64,000 nucleotides of DNA, from positions 248,001-312,000 of the forward strand of contig JAECYW010000010.1 in NCBI GenBank assembly GCA_023014335.1, written 5' to 3'. Every line of letters begins with the position of its first letter. The first letter of the stretch is position 1. Made by a program: the position numbers and the translations under genes. Below the pieces are notes generated by a model. It was not told the origin of the DNA. It ran no database searches and saw only the letters and a program-made list of their open reading frames with translations. This document shows, one piece after another, positions 1 through 12,131 of the stretch. The stretch comes from Galerina marginata (Eukaryota; Basidiomycota; Agaricomycetes; Agaricales; Galerinaceae).

Positions 1-51
1 GCGAGATCTGAACAACTGATCATTTTTATATTATTTCTTGATGTGATATAG

Positions 52-859
52 CACACCGAGCGTCGGCGACTTCTGGGTCCTCGGGACATGCGCCGTCGTC
101 ATTTAACCGCAGCAAACGCGTGAGGTTGACCGGCTCGTCGGATGGGAAGTCTAGCTCGCGGTCTGGCACACTTCCCACACCCGATGACAGCCCGCCCAAC
201 GCCAAGTCTACGGGGTCTTGGTCGAGTAGAGGCAGCCACGGCCCCGTGTCAGCGTCGTCACACACCTACGGCGGGCCGCCGTCTGCTCCATCCGCGAGCC
301 ATACGTCGCATTACCAGCAGCAACCACCACAGCGCCCGCCATCCAGACGGAGTCTTTCCCAGGCCTCTATTCCAATATCCGCTCTTGTGTCTCCACACGC
401 ACCGTCTATCCCGCGCTCGGGTACCTTTCACATGCGGGACCCGCGGAAACCATCGCCCGTTCAGAGCACACCGTGGACGTTGTCTTTCCCATCACATGTG
501 CAGGAGGGTGAGTCGCGGTGGGCATGGCGGGGGTGGGTGGAAAGAGGTGGTAGCCCGCTCCATGCGTGGCTGTTTTTTATTGGGTTTATTATATTTCCAC
601 TTTGGTGGGCCGCTGCGCTGTTTATCCCTATTCCGCAGACGAGGCATCTGGGGGGCACGGACGCGGAGAAGGCGGTTGTGTTGGATGACCCGCAGGTTGA
701 GCATGGTATGTTGCTTTTTTTGGCTTCTTTGTAAGTTTGGGTTGCTGATTGAACATCTTGTTAGACGCGAAATCGTGGCGGACACGGTGTCGAGTCTTGG
801 CTGGCGTGTCCCTAGTGACTTATATTCCATTTATTGTCCTCGTCGCTATTTACGCATGA
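52..859 (+). CDS. Uncharacterised Ser/Pro-rich membrane protein, C-terminal part
   Basis: This is the 3' portion of a gene whose 5' end lies outside the window. An acceptor AG at 50-51 opens the visible reading frame. Translation gives a long Ser/Pro/Gln-rich, presumably cytosolic and disordered region. It is followed by a hydrophobic segment (HAWLFFIGFIIFPLWWAAAL). One GT-AG intron at 706-764 joins a second exon encoding another hydrophobic stretch (SLVTYIPFIVLVAIYA) directly before the TGA at 857-859. Two closely spaced C-terminal membrane helices after a disordered domain is the only architecture that can be read. I do not recognise the family. The GTG at 120 is not a start, because the frame is open upstream of it. 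Confidence 0.7.
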
Positions 860-1682
860 CGGACGCTGCCGCTTTTCTTCCTCTTCCTTCTGTAATTCTA
901 TTCTCGACGATACCCTCTTTCTCCCCTGGCCTCCAGTACCAACTGCAAAACCAACACCATCGTCATCATCATCATCATCATCATCATCACCGCTGTACCA
1001 TGTTCTAATCTGTTCAGAATTCTCCCACCCCTCGACACCAATGTTATTCTGTCTCGACATCGAATCAAAGTTCAACTCGCATTGCCAACTCTTCTATTAA
1101 TCTCTTCCTCCTTCCCTTCACCCACTCATACGCCCACCCACCCATATTTCGTCCACGCTCATCGTCCGCACTTTTTTTCTTGTTTATGGCCATAAACCAT
1201 CGCTCGTACTCAGCCATTCATCAAAATGGACTAGCCTGTCATTACCATCCCATTCCATAGCACCCCACCCCAGCCACTCTTTTCTCGCTTAAATACCAGC
1301 AAAAATTCTTACTTTAGTGGTACATAAAATGATTCTGGCTGATGGACCCTTCACTTCAGACCATAATGTTGTAGTGCCTTCTTTTCTCTTCTTACGGTAT
1401 ACAGTATTAGACATGTATCAGTAAAGTGGGGACAAAATAATATGTGATATGTAGAAGGACTAGTCCCGTCTTGCATATATAAGGCAAAGGAACTTTTGAG
1501 CTTGGGTAAGTATTGCTGAGTGAAAGTCGGAGAGAGGCCGCCTTGGGGTATGTCATGCTCCGGATGATTTGATAAATTGGTTTGAGCAGCTGTAAGGTAA
1601 AGAGTTCGGTGGTGGGTTGGTGGTGGGTCGAAAGAGTTTCTCAACGCCAGGTCAATAATCCTCAGCGCTCAGCGCTCAGCCG
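860..1682. other. Intergenic, convergent gene ends
   Basis: This stretch lies between the stop codons of two convergent genes. Apart from the CAT microsatellite and pyrimidine-rich low-complexity DNA I see no gene in it. The open frames on both strands lack splice-compatible coding signal. Confidence 0.6.
957..990. repeat. (CAT)n microsatellite
   Basis: A nearly perfect trinucleotide run of about ten CAT units lies in the 3' flank of the first gene. It creates artificial poly-His, poly-Asp and poly-Ser tracts in three overlapping reading frames, none of which is a supported gene. Confidence 0.9.
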
Positions 1683-2534
1683 TCAGTCTTCGTCCATTTC
1701 CAAGTCGCCCTCGACTCCCATTCCTGCTCCAACGTCGTCGAATACTTCTTCATCGTACATGGCGTCCGCATCTTCGTCCCATTGTTGGTTTCCTTCTATT
1801 ACGACCACACCATTTGAGGCGTCGTCCCTATGTCCATTAATACTATTGCTGCCGCCAGCCGCAAGCTTCGAGGCAGACACAGACATAGAAGACTCGACAT
1901 GCCCTAGAATTTCGTCGAGTTGGTTCCCAATCCTGTCCTCCAGCTCCTCGATAATCTATGTAACGCAGCAGGTCTATATAAACATTGAAATGAAGGCAGA
2001 ACGAAGAGCGGTTTCGTACCACATAGAGTTCGACGGGAAGTGTTGGCGCCAAGTTGACGATCTGCAGCTTTTCCGCCTTGGTGAGCTCGTAAGACCCGAG
2101 GTCCTGGACAAGTTTTGCAATGCCTTCCTCAGTCTGAGAGGACGTTGGAAGGTAGTCAGCAGAGAGGTAGCCGATGGCCTAGAATAAACCTCGGCCGTTA
2201 GAAATCGCGCGTATCAATGGTAAACCAAACGGCGACAGCGTCAATTAATCACCTCGACTTCGATGGTTCTCAAGTTTTCACTGGCCTCAAGATGGGGATT
2301 TCCCCCCATGCTAAGCGCCCCATGAGCAGTACCAGATGCCTCTTCCTCTTTCTTGACTCGGTGCGCGGCTTTGGTTCGCAGGAGATTGTCTGCCTCAAGC
2401 TCGCGGAGGAGTGTAAGCACTTCCTGATTTGATAGAAGTGCCGCGCAGGGATTTATCACCTAAATACAGAAGAAAAAAGTTGAGACTCGGACTTCGTCAC
2501 GTAAGATGATCAGTAGATTGAAACGCACCTCCAT
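1683..2534 (-). CDS. RPC17: DNA-directed RNA polymerase III subunit RPC9 (Rpc17/CRCP)
   Basis: The spliced product of about 214 aa matches the RPC9/Rpb4-like family. RPC9 pairs with RPC8 to form the stalk of RNA polymerase III, which makes tRNA and 5S rRNA in the nucleus. The coding exons on the minus strand are 2534-2529 (only six nt, Met-Glu), 2459-2253, 2178-2020 and 1955-1683, joined by GT-AG introns of 64-74 nt. Diagnostic sequence is INPCAALLSNQEVLTLLREL at the N terminus and LTKAEKLQIVNLAP in the core (HRDC-like domain). A basidiomycete-typical Lys/Glu-rich insert follows the first helix, and the C terminus is strongly acidic. The start at 2534 was chosen because it yields the family N terminus MEVINP. 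An upstream out-of-frame ATG at 2607 overlaps it (see findings). Confidence 0.9.
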
Positions 2535-4421
2535 GAACAGGAACGGCCGGCATTGGCGCGCCGGTGGAGGGATTTTGTAAGTTGATCTTGTTTGTTTCAG
2601 AAGCCATCGCGCAAAGGCACATAGCACTACCTTATCCCGACACTTACCAAACGCTTTCGTACTCTTGCTTTCTTAGGCCCCTGTTCGTATTTTTGCTCGA
2701 AAAGTCATTTAGAGGTCATGGGCATTGAACGTTATGGAACATCAAAATTGCGCTGTTGTAGAAAGTTTCCCTGTCCGATCTAAGTTCGAACCAGGTCGTT
2801 CTTACGGAAATGGCATATTCTGCCTCGTTGTCTATTAGGACGTCTTTCATTTGCCCTTCCTACTACTCCTGGTTGTCAAGACCCGAATTTTGAACCTATA
2901 CTCGAGCGACTCTCCAACCCTTTGGCTTGGAACTCTTGAAGCCACCCGCTATAACTTATTTTCTCTGCAAAAGGCCCTTGACCTGGATCTGAACATTCGA
3001 ATCTCCACTGCATTTCACAGGAGCGCGGTACTGCTCTGGACGACAGTTGACTTAGACCAGGAAACCTATGGATTATACGACCTTGATCCTTGGGTTGTAT
3101 CCTGAAGTGCTTTCGTCTTGCACTACGCCCAGTGAGAGAGATCGTTACTACTGGCAGTATGACGCAGATGGATGTTGGTCGTGGCTTCTCTGGTCTTGCC
3201 TTGAAATTCTGACGGTGTCATCGTGGTAAAGATCCAAAACCTTGGTCTGAGATACCCTCAGCAGACGCAATGCACTATGTCTGTTACACCTGATTAAATT
3301 CACCACGAGTGGGGTTAACCTTGGGCCTTACTGACTCTGGGTATACCATCTCAATTCAGCTTGTCAAGTCATTCAGACAGTCTGTGTACGTCCTGCCACA
3401 GTGCCAGTCCTCTTACTAATCGACGATGATTTTATATTTCAGGTTCCGGTGTTTGTGCGTCTGGTCGGCTAGACACATGTTATTGTCACCATCTCTGTGA
3501 TGTTCTTGCTCGTAAGTATGTAAACCTTCCATTTTAAAGCGCTGGAGCTTCTTGCAGGTCAACCAGCGCGATAGTATTGCCACCTTTAATTTCGCCGCGC
3601 GTGTACCCTCCATGAAGGAGGAGGAGGAGTTTGTGGTGCTCTATCCTTGGGAATTGTGCGAAATCACGCATGCAGACGACCTTTTTTTAACTCGTTCTTT
3701 TTGAGCTTACTTCCATTCCCTGCCCTGTGTGTGCGTTTTACTTGATGTATCATTTAGATGGCTTAGTTATATACGTTAGATGCCCTTATTATGTGAAGAA
3801 TGCAGCTAGAAACCGGTCAGGAAGCCCTGAAGGGTGGTCATCGACTTTGTTGCCCAGCACTGTAAGGCTTTGTCATTATTTTCCGTGCGACTCGAGTAAG
3901 CATTAACCCTTTTTTGTCCAGGTTTACCGCAGGACATTCGGACTCTTAGCCTTTATTTGATATTATTATTACTTCATCCGTGGTTTGTAGAGAAGTTCTC
4001 TAAGTTCAAGTTGCGAATGATTAGGATTTTTCGTTCAGTTAATTCATCCTAATTATCTATATTTTTTTGTATTTCGGGTGGGATAAATCAGCCTAGCGCC
4101 TTGAAAAATCGATGGAATCAGTACCGTGTACCACAGGCCCACAGGCCCACCCATTCGTGATGGTGGGGCAGTGCTCCCCTATGGCTGGATCATGAGCAGG
4201 AGGGAAATTGCTGGTTGTTACGTAAATCTCCTCCGCCAAACAAAGACTCAAACAAAGGCATACGAGCGATCCCAAACTCACCAATTAGCTGTGAATATCC
4301 ACAGCAATATCCTCATCTTTACACGCAACGTACGTTCTTCCAACGCCTTAGCGCCAGTACTCAGTTCATCAGTCCCCGTTTCAGTACTTTTTTAGCACTG
4401 CATTTCCAGCTCTCAAAACAA
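2535..4421. other. Intergenic between divergent RPC9 and NOT2
   Basis: About 1.9 kb separates two divergent genes. Apart from the RPC9 leader, which includes an upstream ATG at 2607, I find no conserved protein segment. The open frames at 2851-3105 (+) and 3416-3613 (-) encode nothing recognisable and do not splice into longer products. Confidence 0.55.
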
Positions 4422-6872
4422 ATGAATCGGCCAGGTGAGCAGCAGGCTTGGTTCGGGCGACAGAGGCACGGCCTTGGGAGGATTTTTTTTGAGCTTAATC
4501 TTTGCAGGCCAACCACAGCAGAGGGCGCCAAATCTCACAGCGAACCCCGCCCTTTCGAGCCAGTTCCGGCCATCGTATCCAACCTATGGTATGCCACCAC
4601 GAACCGTTCTCCAAGCCGGCTCAGGTTACGTGCCTAGCCTACAACCGAACAGTCATCGAACAACTACGCAACAAGCTCAGGTGCAGGTTTTGACGGGCCA
4701 ACCAAGTCAGGGTTTCAACCAACCGAGAGGACAGAGTAGTTTTGCTTTTGGAGGTGGAGCACTAGGCCAGCATCAGTCGTCGACCGTCTTGCAGCAACAG
4801 CAGCCTCTACCTTCACAGCAACAGCAGCAACAGCAGCAGCAACAACCGCAGACAAACGGAACCCCGAACTCGATATCTTCTTTGCTTGGTCAAACTTCTG
4901 TCATGAGCGCGACACCAGTGGTATCATCAGCAACGGAAGTCAGTTTGGACCCTAATGACTTTCCAGCGCTTGGGTCTACACCTGCGAACCCCAATCCCAG
5001 CAGCAGCAACAATGGCTCGGCTGCGGGAACAACGACGAGTTATGCAACGCAAGCAGGGACGGGGGTGCTATTAGGGGGAACTGGAGGTTCTGGCAGCGCC
5101 ATTGGTAGCTCTTTGACTGGCGCCCAGACGCGCGATTTTACGCCTGATGACTTTCCTGCGCTTGGAGGGCAGCCACAAGCGGCTCAGCAATCTCGAGACC
5201 CCCTGCAGAACCAACTCTCGAGTCAAGAAAACCTGTCTCATCCGCCAGGCCTTAATGGTTTTCCCTCTTCGGAGCAACAACAACTTCGGCAAAGCATACT
5301 GGGAGCCGGCTTGCAACAAGGTACACCTGGTATGTTGAACTTGGGACCTACGCAGTCACGGAATATCCATCCTGGATTCCAACAAGGACAAACGGAGGCC
5401 GAGAAACAACAGCAAAGGGTGGGTTCTACCTTTCGGTCATGTCCGACCTTCATGACGGACACTTTTTGTTTACAACGTGGTCATTCTCGGATCGCCTTGT
5501 GTTTCTCATGTACCAGACCAAGGCTAACTGTATTCCTTCATAGAATAACTATTCTTTGAAGTTGAATCAAGCCTCGCATGCTGCATGGAACTCTCCTAAT
5601 GCCAATCCAAATACTCAATCCCAACAACAGCCCGGAGGTGTTGCTGGCGTAAGTTTGTGTTGTAACCCGCATGAAGTATCTTGGCTGACAAGCTTTTCAT
5701 ATTCAGCCAAATGGTACTTATTCGTGTCTAACTGAGGTTGGCAATATTTGATGAGCACATATAACTTTGTCTTACAGGCACATTTTCCCAAAATCCATCA
5801 ACGAATGCACCCGGTGCGATCGCAAATCCTACTGCTCCTCCAACAAGTGGGCCACCGCCATTCTCAGTCGAATGGGCTAAATCCTGGCGAATCACACGCA
5901 AATCCGAGCATACCAAACCCAAATGGAAGTTCAAACCCCATACCTACAGCAAGTAATAATGTGAACCCACCGACCTTGCAGACAAGTTCAACATCACATC
6001 TGCAACATCCACAAACGCCAGCCCAACAGGTGTTGATCAGTGCGGCAGATCGTTGGGGGCTGCTATCTTTAATCGCGATGATGAGGAATTCGAATGCAGA
6101 TGCAGACCATGGACTGAGCAGCATTGGAGCAGATTTGGGGACGATGGGTTTGGATATGGGGTTTCCTGGGTCAGTTGTATTTCACTGTTGTTGCAATTTA
6201 CCCTGATCACGCGACCAGGAACCTGTATTCGACCTTCATCACGCCTTGGGCAGATCAATCGGCAGCACGAACGGTGGAACCGGACTTTCATCTACCAGCA
6301 TGTTACCTTAGTGTGCAAGCCCCTCCACCTGGCCCAGCGAAGGCGGCAATGTTTAGTGATGAAACCCTTTTCTACATGTTCTACTCGAGTCCGAGGGATG
6401 CGCTGCAGGAAGTGGCAGCTCAAGAACTGTACGTATCTTCATTTATCTTAATTCATCAACCCCCGTTATTGCAGGGGTAGCCATTACTGGCTCTTGGCTT
6501 TCTTCTACAGTTGAACCGGTTCGCTTATGCAGTTTTAGGTGGAATCGTAACTGGAGGTACCACAAAGATCTGCGCCTATGGATCACCAAAGAGAGCGGGA
6601 CATCGCCTTCCCAAAAAGTGCAAGGAGGCGTGGGTGAGCAAGGCCTGTACACCTTCTGGGACACGGAGAACTGGGTCAAGGAACGAAAAGAGATGACGGT
6701 GCTGTATGCTGATCTGGAGGAGAAATCTGTGGCAGCCTTTATGCCAGGCGCTGGGCTTGTCCTTCAGGCAGCTGCTCAACCTCAGACAGGATCTCAACAA
6801 CCCGTACAACTACCCTCTCAGCCGCAATTGTCAACGAGGGGGACTTTCCAGATGGGCATGGCGGGCCTCTGA
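4422..6872 (+). CDS. NOT2: CCR4-NOT transcription/deadenylation complex subunit NOT2
   Basis: NOT2 bridges the NOT module of the CCR4-NOT mRNA deadenylase and transcription regulator. Exons are 4422-4434, 4508-5418, 5544-5648, 5707-5713 (seven nt), 5778-6169, 6219-6428 and 6539-6872, giving about 656 aa. The N-terminal half is a low-complexity Gln/Asn/Ser region with a polyglutamine run and two DFPALG motifs (DPNDFPALG and TPDDFPALG). Next comes the NOT-anchor segment ISAADRWGLLSLIAMM. The C terminus is the NOT-box domain (MFSDETLFYMFYSSPRDALQ, then a WRYHKDLRLWIT segment and YTFWDTENW). The frame must shift by one base near 5867: the Ser/Pro-rich frame before and the Asn/Pro-rich frame after are both coding-like. 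An alternative is a 115-nt intron, 5867-5981, which would also restore frame. The gene is followed in tandem by GGTase-I beta. Confidence 0.9.
4793..4852 (+). repeat. CAG/CAA repeat encoding polyglutamine in NOT2
   Basis: Mixed CAG and CAA codons encode a run of about ten glutamines plus flanking Gln clusters in the disordered N-terminal half of NOT2. The codon mixture argues for a functional low-complexity tract rather than a pure microsatellite. Confidence 0.8.
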
Positions 6873-7468
6873 GTGATCTTTTTTGCACCCTCCTGTAATC
6901 CCAGCCTATCATTCTGGCCCCCTTTTGTTATTCCTACCCTTTCTGTGGTTAACAGACTGCTTCGTAATCCTGTACTACTGTACTTAAACCCAGCTGCTCT
7001 GGCGTTCTTATCCATTTTTTCTCCTCAGTTCTTCATTCCCAGCGGTTGACTCGCTTTATTTGGTACGTGCAAGTGTAAAACCGTGCGGCTGCCATGGCTT
7101 TCGTAAGGTGGCGCCAGCGCGAGTTTCTTCTATGGGTGTCATTTTTGAAGTCATCCATTTCGATGGAATCCGACATGAAAAGGTGTGCATCTCGGAGGTG
7201 CCGATTCGACACTCCGCGCATACTGGTTGAGCCTACTTTCTGGGTTCTCGTGCTGATGATCGAACGTTCTGTCCACTTCTCATGCTTGCATGCAGCACCC
7301 CCAGCCTCGTATTATCTGAAAGCAATCGCTTCATAACTTTTAATAAGAACTATGACCCATTTCGCGGTATAAAGAGGAGGGAATCTACGTCCAAGAATTC
7401 ACCGACAGCTCTGTCAAGCCCCCCTAACTCGAATCCGGCTGATCTCGAAACAAATACTTACGGGTACC
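6873..7468. other. Intergenic between NOT2 and GGTase-I beta
   Basis: About 600 nt separates the NOT2 stop codon from the next start. The small open frames here (7033-7221 minus, 7094-7336 plus) show no family signal or splice continuity. It probably holds the NOT2 3' UTR and the downstream promoter. Confidence 0.55.
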
Positions 7469-9075
7469 ATGACTGACCAACCTACTCCACTCCCTCGTTT
7501 TGCGCGCGCTGGGCACGCAGGTCACTGCAAACGATGTCTTTCAGGTGAGTAGACTTTTAGTAACTCGAATTTTCACTGAGCCTTGTCTTTCTCAGGGCTC
7601 CCGGCTTCTCAGACTGATGTCGATGCGTCCAGGTGATTAACCGTTTTCAATAGTGTTTTTGTACGTCACCCTTACAATAGGCTCTTTGTCGGCAGATTGG
7701 CGCTTGCTTTCTATTGTATAGGTTGTCTCGATTTGCTTGGAGTCCTCGAAGACCAAATACCCGCGACTCAGCGCGAACAGTGGAAGGAATGGATGTGGGA
7801 ACAACAAGCCAGTGGGTCGTTCCTTATGGACCCTGTGTACCAGTTCACTCACTCACCTATTTTGCTGTGCCAGATGGAAAATACGGTTCCGGATTCAGGC
7901 CGAGTCCATTCATGACAGCGCAGCGCCTCTCGCATGAACAACCGCCAGTGAGTCGTGGTTATCCTTCAAGACCAACTATCGTCTGACCTTTGGTAAAGAT
8001 AGAGTACACAGAATACGATACTCCTCACATTATCATGACATATACTGCCCTACTCTCGCTCGCTGTTCTTCGGGATGACTTTTTAAGATTGGATCGGCTG
8101 GGACTTCTTCAATTCTTCGTGCTTGTCAGCGAGCCGATGGAAGGTAAATAATAAATATCCACTTTGCGATTTCTGGAGTTGAATGATCCCCCCAGCTTCT
8201 CAACCGTTCCTGGAAGCAATGAATCCGATTTGCGTACACTATACTGTGCCTTTGCCATTAGCAGTATGCTAGATGACTGGTCGGGCTTGGATATTCCGCT
8301 TGCCATTTCGTTTATCGCGACATGCAGAGTAATATTTCAATCTTTCTAACGTCCCCTGTATCCTCACATGGTATAATTCAGACATACGAAGGCGGATACG
8401 GCCAATCTCCATTTTGCGAAGCCCAAGGTCTGTTCGGGCTATTTAATTTCCTTAAATCTCGGTTAGTCAATGTTAGCGATCAGGTGGCACGACGTACATT
8501 GCGATTGCTTCACTGGCCCTGGCTTCAGCTTGGACTGGACATTCCGAATATCTGACGGCTTCCGACCGGGAATTAACAATTCGGTGGTTGCTCAATAATC
8601 ACGACAAATCTGGGGGGTTTTGCGGTCGGACCGGAAAGGACGCAGATGCGTGCTATTGCTTTTGGTGCGGCGCGGCATTGAAGGTTGGGATCCCACTTCT
8701 GTGACACAGTTCCATGCATCTAAGCGTCTCATTTTAGATATTGGGTGCAGGACATCTAGTTAATGCAGATGCCGTCGCCTCTTTCCTTGCGCGATGTCAG
8801 TTTAAGTACGGTGGTATCTCCAAAGCTCCCGGTGAAAATCCTGGTACAGATCATCTTGGTCACCCTTATACTATATCCGTCTTAAAGTCCCTGTCTTGCA
8901 GATCCATACCACACTTATCTGTCCCTCGCGGCGTTGGCAATGTACCAGCCGAGCTCAGCGGCTACAGGGCGCTGATTCACAATCGTGGAAGTTCGAACCT
9001 TTAGACCCCTTGCTTAATGCAAGGGAGGAAACTGCTTTATGGATTCGGGGCCATGTACCCGCGAAAGGGGCATAG
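7469..9075 (+). CDS. CDC43: Protein geranylgeranyltransferase type I, beta subunit
   Basis: This is the catalytic, zinc-binding subunit of GGTase-I, which attaches geranylgeranyl to CaaX-box proteins such as Rho GTPases in the cytosol. Ten exons are seen: 7469-7544, 7596-7632, 7696-7811, 7874-7947, 7999-8143, 8196-8328, 8382-8427, 8484-8683, 8738-8843 and 8902-9075. They give about 368 aa, the usual family length. Prenyltransferase alpha-alpha repeats are visible, including LACQ-type and MLDDWSGLD motifs, TYEGGYGQSPFCEAQGG, GGFCGRTGKDADACY (zinc-site Asp and Cys) and a DPYHTYLSL segment (zinc-site His). Two compensating frame breaks occur. Near 8112 one base appears to be missing. Near 8969 one base appears extra, which otherwise creates a premature TGA at 8973. 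Beyond it the shifted frame continues with a plausible C-terminal sequence, so I place the stop at 9073-9075. Confidence 0.9.
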
Positions 9076-10752
9076 GATCTAGAGGTTACTACAGGAGGTA
9101 ACATACTGCGTGGTCATGATGGCACTTGATGTGCATCTGTATCTTGGGTATAAACGGTCGTTCTACGTACTTACCCTAGTGGTGTTAATGTTTTCTAGTA
9201 TCTACAGTTATTGGATCATAGGACATTTATCTCTCATTGTCGCCTTACAGCCTGTTGTGCCTATCAGCTTGTGTATGTTTGTATTCAAAATCGGTCTGTC
9301 GTCATGTCCTCGAGGTTTCAATACAGGGCTAGATCGACGCTATTTCTCATTTGGTTCTCATGTCATAGATTGCTTCCTCCGTTTGTTTTCTGCAAGTCTG
9401 GAGGGATTTAAATAATCAAAATGTGAGCTTTATTAGGCAGCTTGTCTGACTTGAGGATGTGACTTATTCCAGAGCGAGGACTTACGTGGCGTCTCCCCTT
9501 CGATTTCCACACTGCTGCATTTTTGCACTCACGCTGATGAGAACTAATATAATACTCGAAAATCTGATCAATTACTGCAATCAAAATCAGAACGCATGAG
9601 GAGTATGAAGGGTGGACATTGCCCTGGTAGCTTCGTTTCAAATCACCAACGAGGCGAGGTGTATTTCAGGCTAAGTTACCCTTTTTCCAAGATTGGAATA
9701 TATGGACAGTCGCCAATAATGTAGGGTTAACCTCTTTTCTGCTGCCATCCATTTATACCCACTCCAAGGTAATTAATACACCCGGCGCCTGGGGTCGCAG
9801 GCCAGCCAGCTTGCAATAGTCAAGAGGATTGCCTTGGAAGGGACAGGGAGTAAAACAATATCCGTCAGGTTCCATGGCCTCGTTGAGGAATTGGGGTTTG
9901 CGTGTGATGTTCGACCGTCAAGAATTTTCAAGAAGCCGGGGAAACCAGAATGGAATTTATTTAATTTGCGATCCTCGGGTGTCCGTGAGCGTCGATTTGA
10001 TAGGACAAAGGATTCTGGGTCAACAAAACAACGGCAACGACACCAAGTTTTTAAGAAATTTGTTGATTTGGGAATTACCTAGGCAGTGCTCGTGGGTAGC
10101 AGCCCCATTGTCCTGGAGGGACTCATTCAAGGCAACATCGCGAAGTGTGACAAGTTTGATACTAGAATTGTTTCAATTAATATGAACACCACGACATCGT
10201 TTCCATCAAGTTCAAAAGATATTGTGAGCCCAAGAACGCAGAGGTCGCACCGTTTGAGAAACTCTCGTTAGGCAGATTGGCGACAAGATGGGTTGCGTCT
10301 CATTCGAAAGTATAGATAGATAGTTGTCCTGAGATTACGCTAAACCCATTTCACTTTCGTCAGCAATAATTAAGATATAAGCGTCAGAATATTTCTGAGG
10401 GACATTTCTGCCAGCAGAACAAAAGTTGGACGTCAGAACAGATGTCAGGGACTGAGTCAATAATCAAGGACGGCCGAAGGATAGGAGCCACCATTTCCTC
10501 TACCACCAAATAAATCAGGATATCAGAGTTGACGAGGACCAAGTCTTTTGAGCAGGTGTTTTTTTGCTGGAAGTCCTTAGTCCTGAGCAGAAGCAATCTG
10601 GTTAGTTTGTGGTTGGCCCGTTGTAGTGGCGAATCCAGCTGCCTGCCGACGTGGGAAATTCTGTGGTCAGCACTACCTGCGGCAGCGGTCATCATTTCCC
10701 ACTGCTCACTGCTCGCGACCAACCTCGAAACCACGTCCATAGTCTTATCTTG
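9076..10752. other. Intergenic, 1.7 kb
   Basis: No recognisable gene. Frames at 9110-9415, 9829-10185 and 10384-10740 are open but have no domain, no consistent intron structure and overlap other open frames. A degraded element cannot be excluded. Confidence 0.5.
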
Positions 10753-12131
10753 ATGGATTCTGACCGTAAATCGACGGTGTCCTCATTCTATGGTGGTAGA
10801 AAGAGTTCCGATTGAAGCTCTCAACCAAGGGTATCCTCCTCAACCAACTCCTGGCACCAGACGCGATGATGCGTCTTCTTTCTTTTCACCCGACAGAAGC
10901 TCTATGGATCATCTCACTGCTGCACGGTCTGCGTCTGCTGGGTACAACAAAGGTTCTTTCTTTCCTGCAGCGAGAGAAGAACCTCTGAAAGGTGGCAGAG
11001 ATGAAGAATTGAACGGCGAAGGCGACCCTTGGGACGTCTATGCCGATTTCAACAACGCAGGTCCTCGATATAGTTCTGCCTTTGGTGGCGGTCAGAATCA
11101 AGCTGCGTACGTCATATTTCCTACGTGTTCTTTTCTATAGAATCCAATATCCCCTTGTTCATTAGATATACCCAAATCCCTCCCAGTTCGTCACTCCTCC
11201 AGGAAGAGCCTGATCAGGGCAAGGTCGAAATGGTCACCGTTCCTGCGCTAGGCGCGGAGTGGGGGAAGGACGAACTTCACCAAGTCACGAAGGCAGGAAA
11301 ACGCGAGAGGAAGCTGGAAACCAGGAAGCAGTTTTGGAAATCATGGAATCGGGGCGAACGAGGACTTTGCGGACGATACTTTACCAGAAAAGTTCTAGTG
11401 TGGTTCCTATTCGGTGTTTGTTGCGCGTATGTCTTCTTCTCTATACTCTTCCAAATTTTGACCGGGTTCACTTGGATACGTAGGATTGGCATTGTACTTG
11501 CTTTCACCATTCCTCGTGTCCCAAGCTTCGCATTTAATGGTGGAACCCCTCTCGTAAACGCCACTGGATCGTGGGCAAAAGCCGTGCCGACGATATTTGC
11601 TCCTGCCGCAACCAACTTTTCATTCCCTGCTTTTGCCTCATTACAAGCGGATACCAACAGCAACTACTTGCCTCTGAGGTTCAGTCACCTACGTGCACAG
11701 GTTTTCGATCTTCAAACCAACCGGCAGGTGGGAAGCGGTGATTTTAGCAAGTTCACCCTTCCTGCAAAAGCGTTCCCGAAGATCTTACTGCCGTTGAACT
11801 TCACCTATATTGCAACCAATTCCAGTGACCAAACTTGTTAGTGTTATTGAAACCGACACTCATTTTTGCGCAAGCTAATGGTCTATTTTAGACCAGAATT
11901 GGCACGAATCGTGTAAGAACAGGGGTCAATTTATCGATGGCAAACGACCTTGTGAGGATGTCATCCTGTCCTTTCTTGGCTCATTCGCTGACTTTGTTGT
12001 TCGCGAGTTTAGCCTTACAGTTCCGTCTTGTCTTGGAAATGGACATACTTGGACTACCTGCAACGCACTCTACATCAACACAGGTGACTGACGCCGACTG
12101 TCCAATCGAACTCCCCCAAAACGCACCATGA
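10753..12131 (+). CDS. Single-pass membrane protein with LEA2-like domain
   Basis: Five exons (10753-11106, 11166-11426, 11484-11836, 11892-11951, 12013-12131) encode about 381 aa. The N-terminal third is hydrophilic and Ser/Gly-rich. A basic stretch precedes one transmembrane helix (VLVWFLFGVCC joined to IGIVLAFTIP). An extracytosolic beta-rich region follows, with alternating Asn-Ala/Phe-Thr patterns and the C-terminal segment FRLVLEMDILGLPATH. This resembles the LEA2/NDR1-like proteins common in basidiomycetes; the domain call is inferred from pattern, not from an alignment. A TGA at 10813 interrupts the frame twenty codons in. Skipping one base (GATT to GAT) restores it and links to the conserved remainder. 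The function is unknown; LEA2 domains are usually linked to the plasma membrane or stress. Confidence 0.65.

Noticed and set aside
142..1008. Long plus-strand frame ending in poly-His
   Set aside because: It overlaps the real membrane-protein exon in another frame, crosses its intron, and its His run is only the CAT microsatellite.
812..1075. Minus-strand frame with poly-Asp
   Set aside because: The Asp run is the same microsatellite read on the other strand; no other protein signal.
2755..2810. TTCGAAC word resembling a tRNA T-loop
   Set aside because: The flanking bases do not pair into a T-stem, acceptor stem or cloverleaf on either strand.
8960..8975. TGA as the true stop of GGTase-I beta
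   Set aside because: The next frame continues for about 33 codons with plausible C-terminal sequence, and only the shifted total gives a normal family length.
9110..9415. Hydrophobic 101-codon frame
   Set aside because: Hydrophobicity follows from T-rich DNA; no start context, splice continuation or family resemblance.
9829..10271. Overlapping frames of 60-118 codons
   Set aside because: Three mutually overlapping frames with no domain and no conserved motif.
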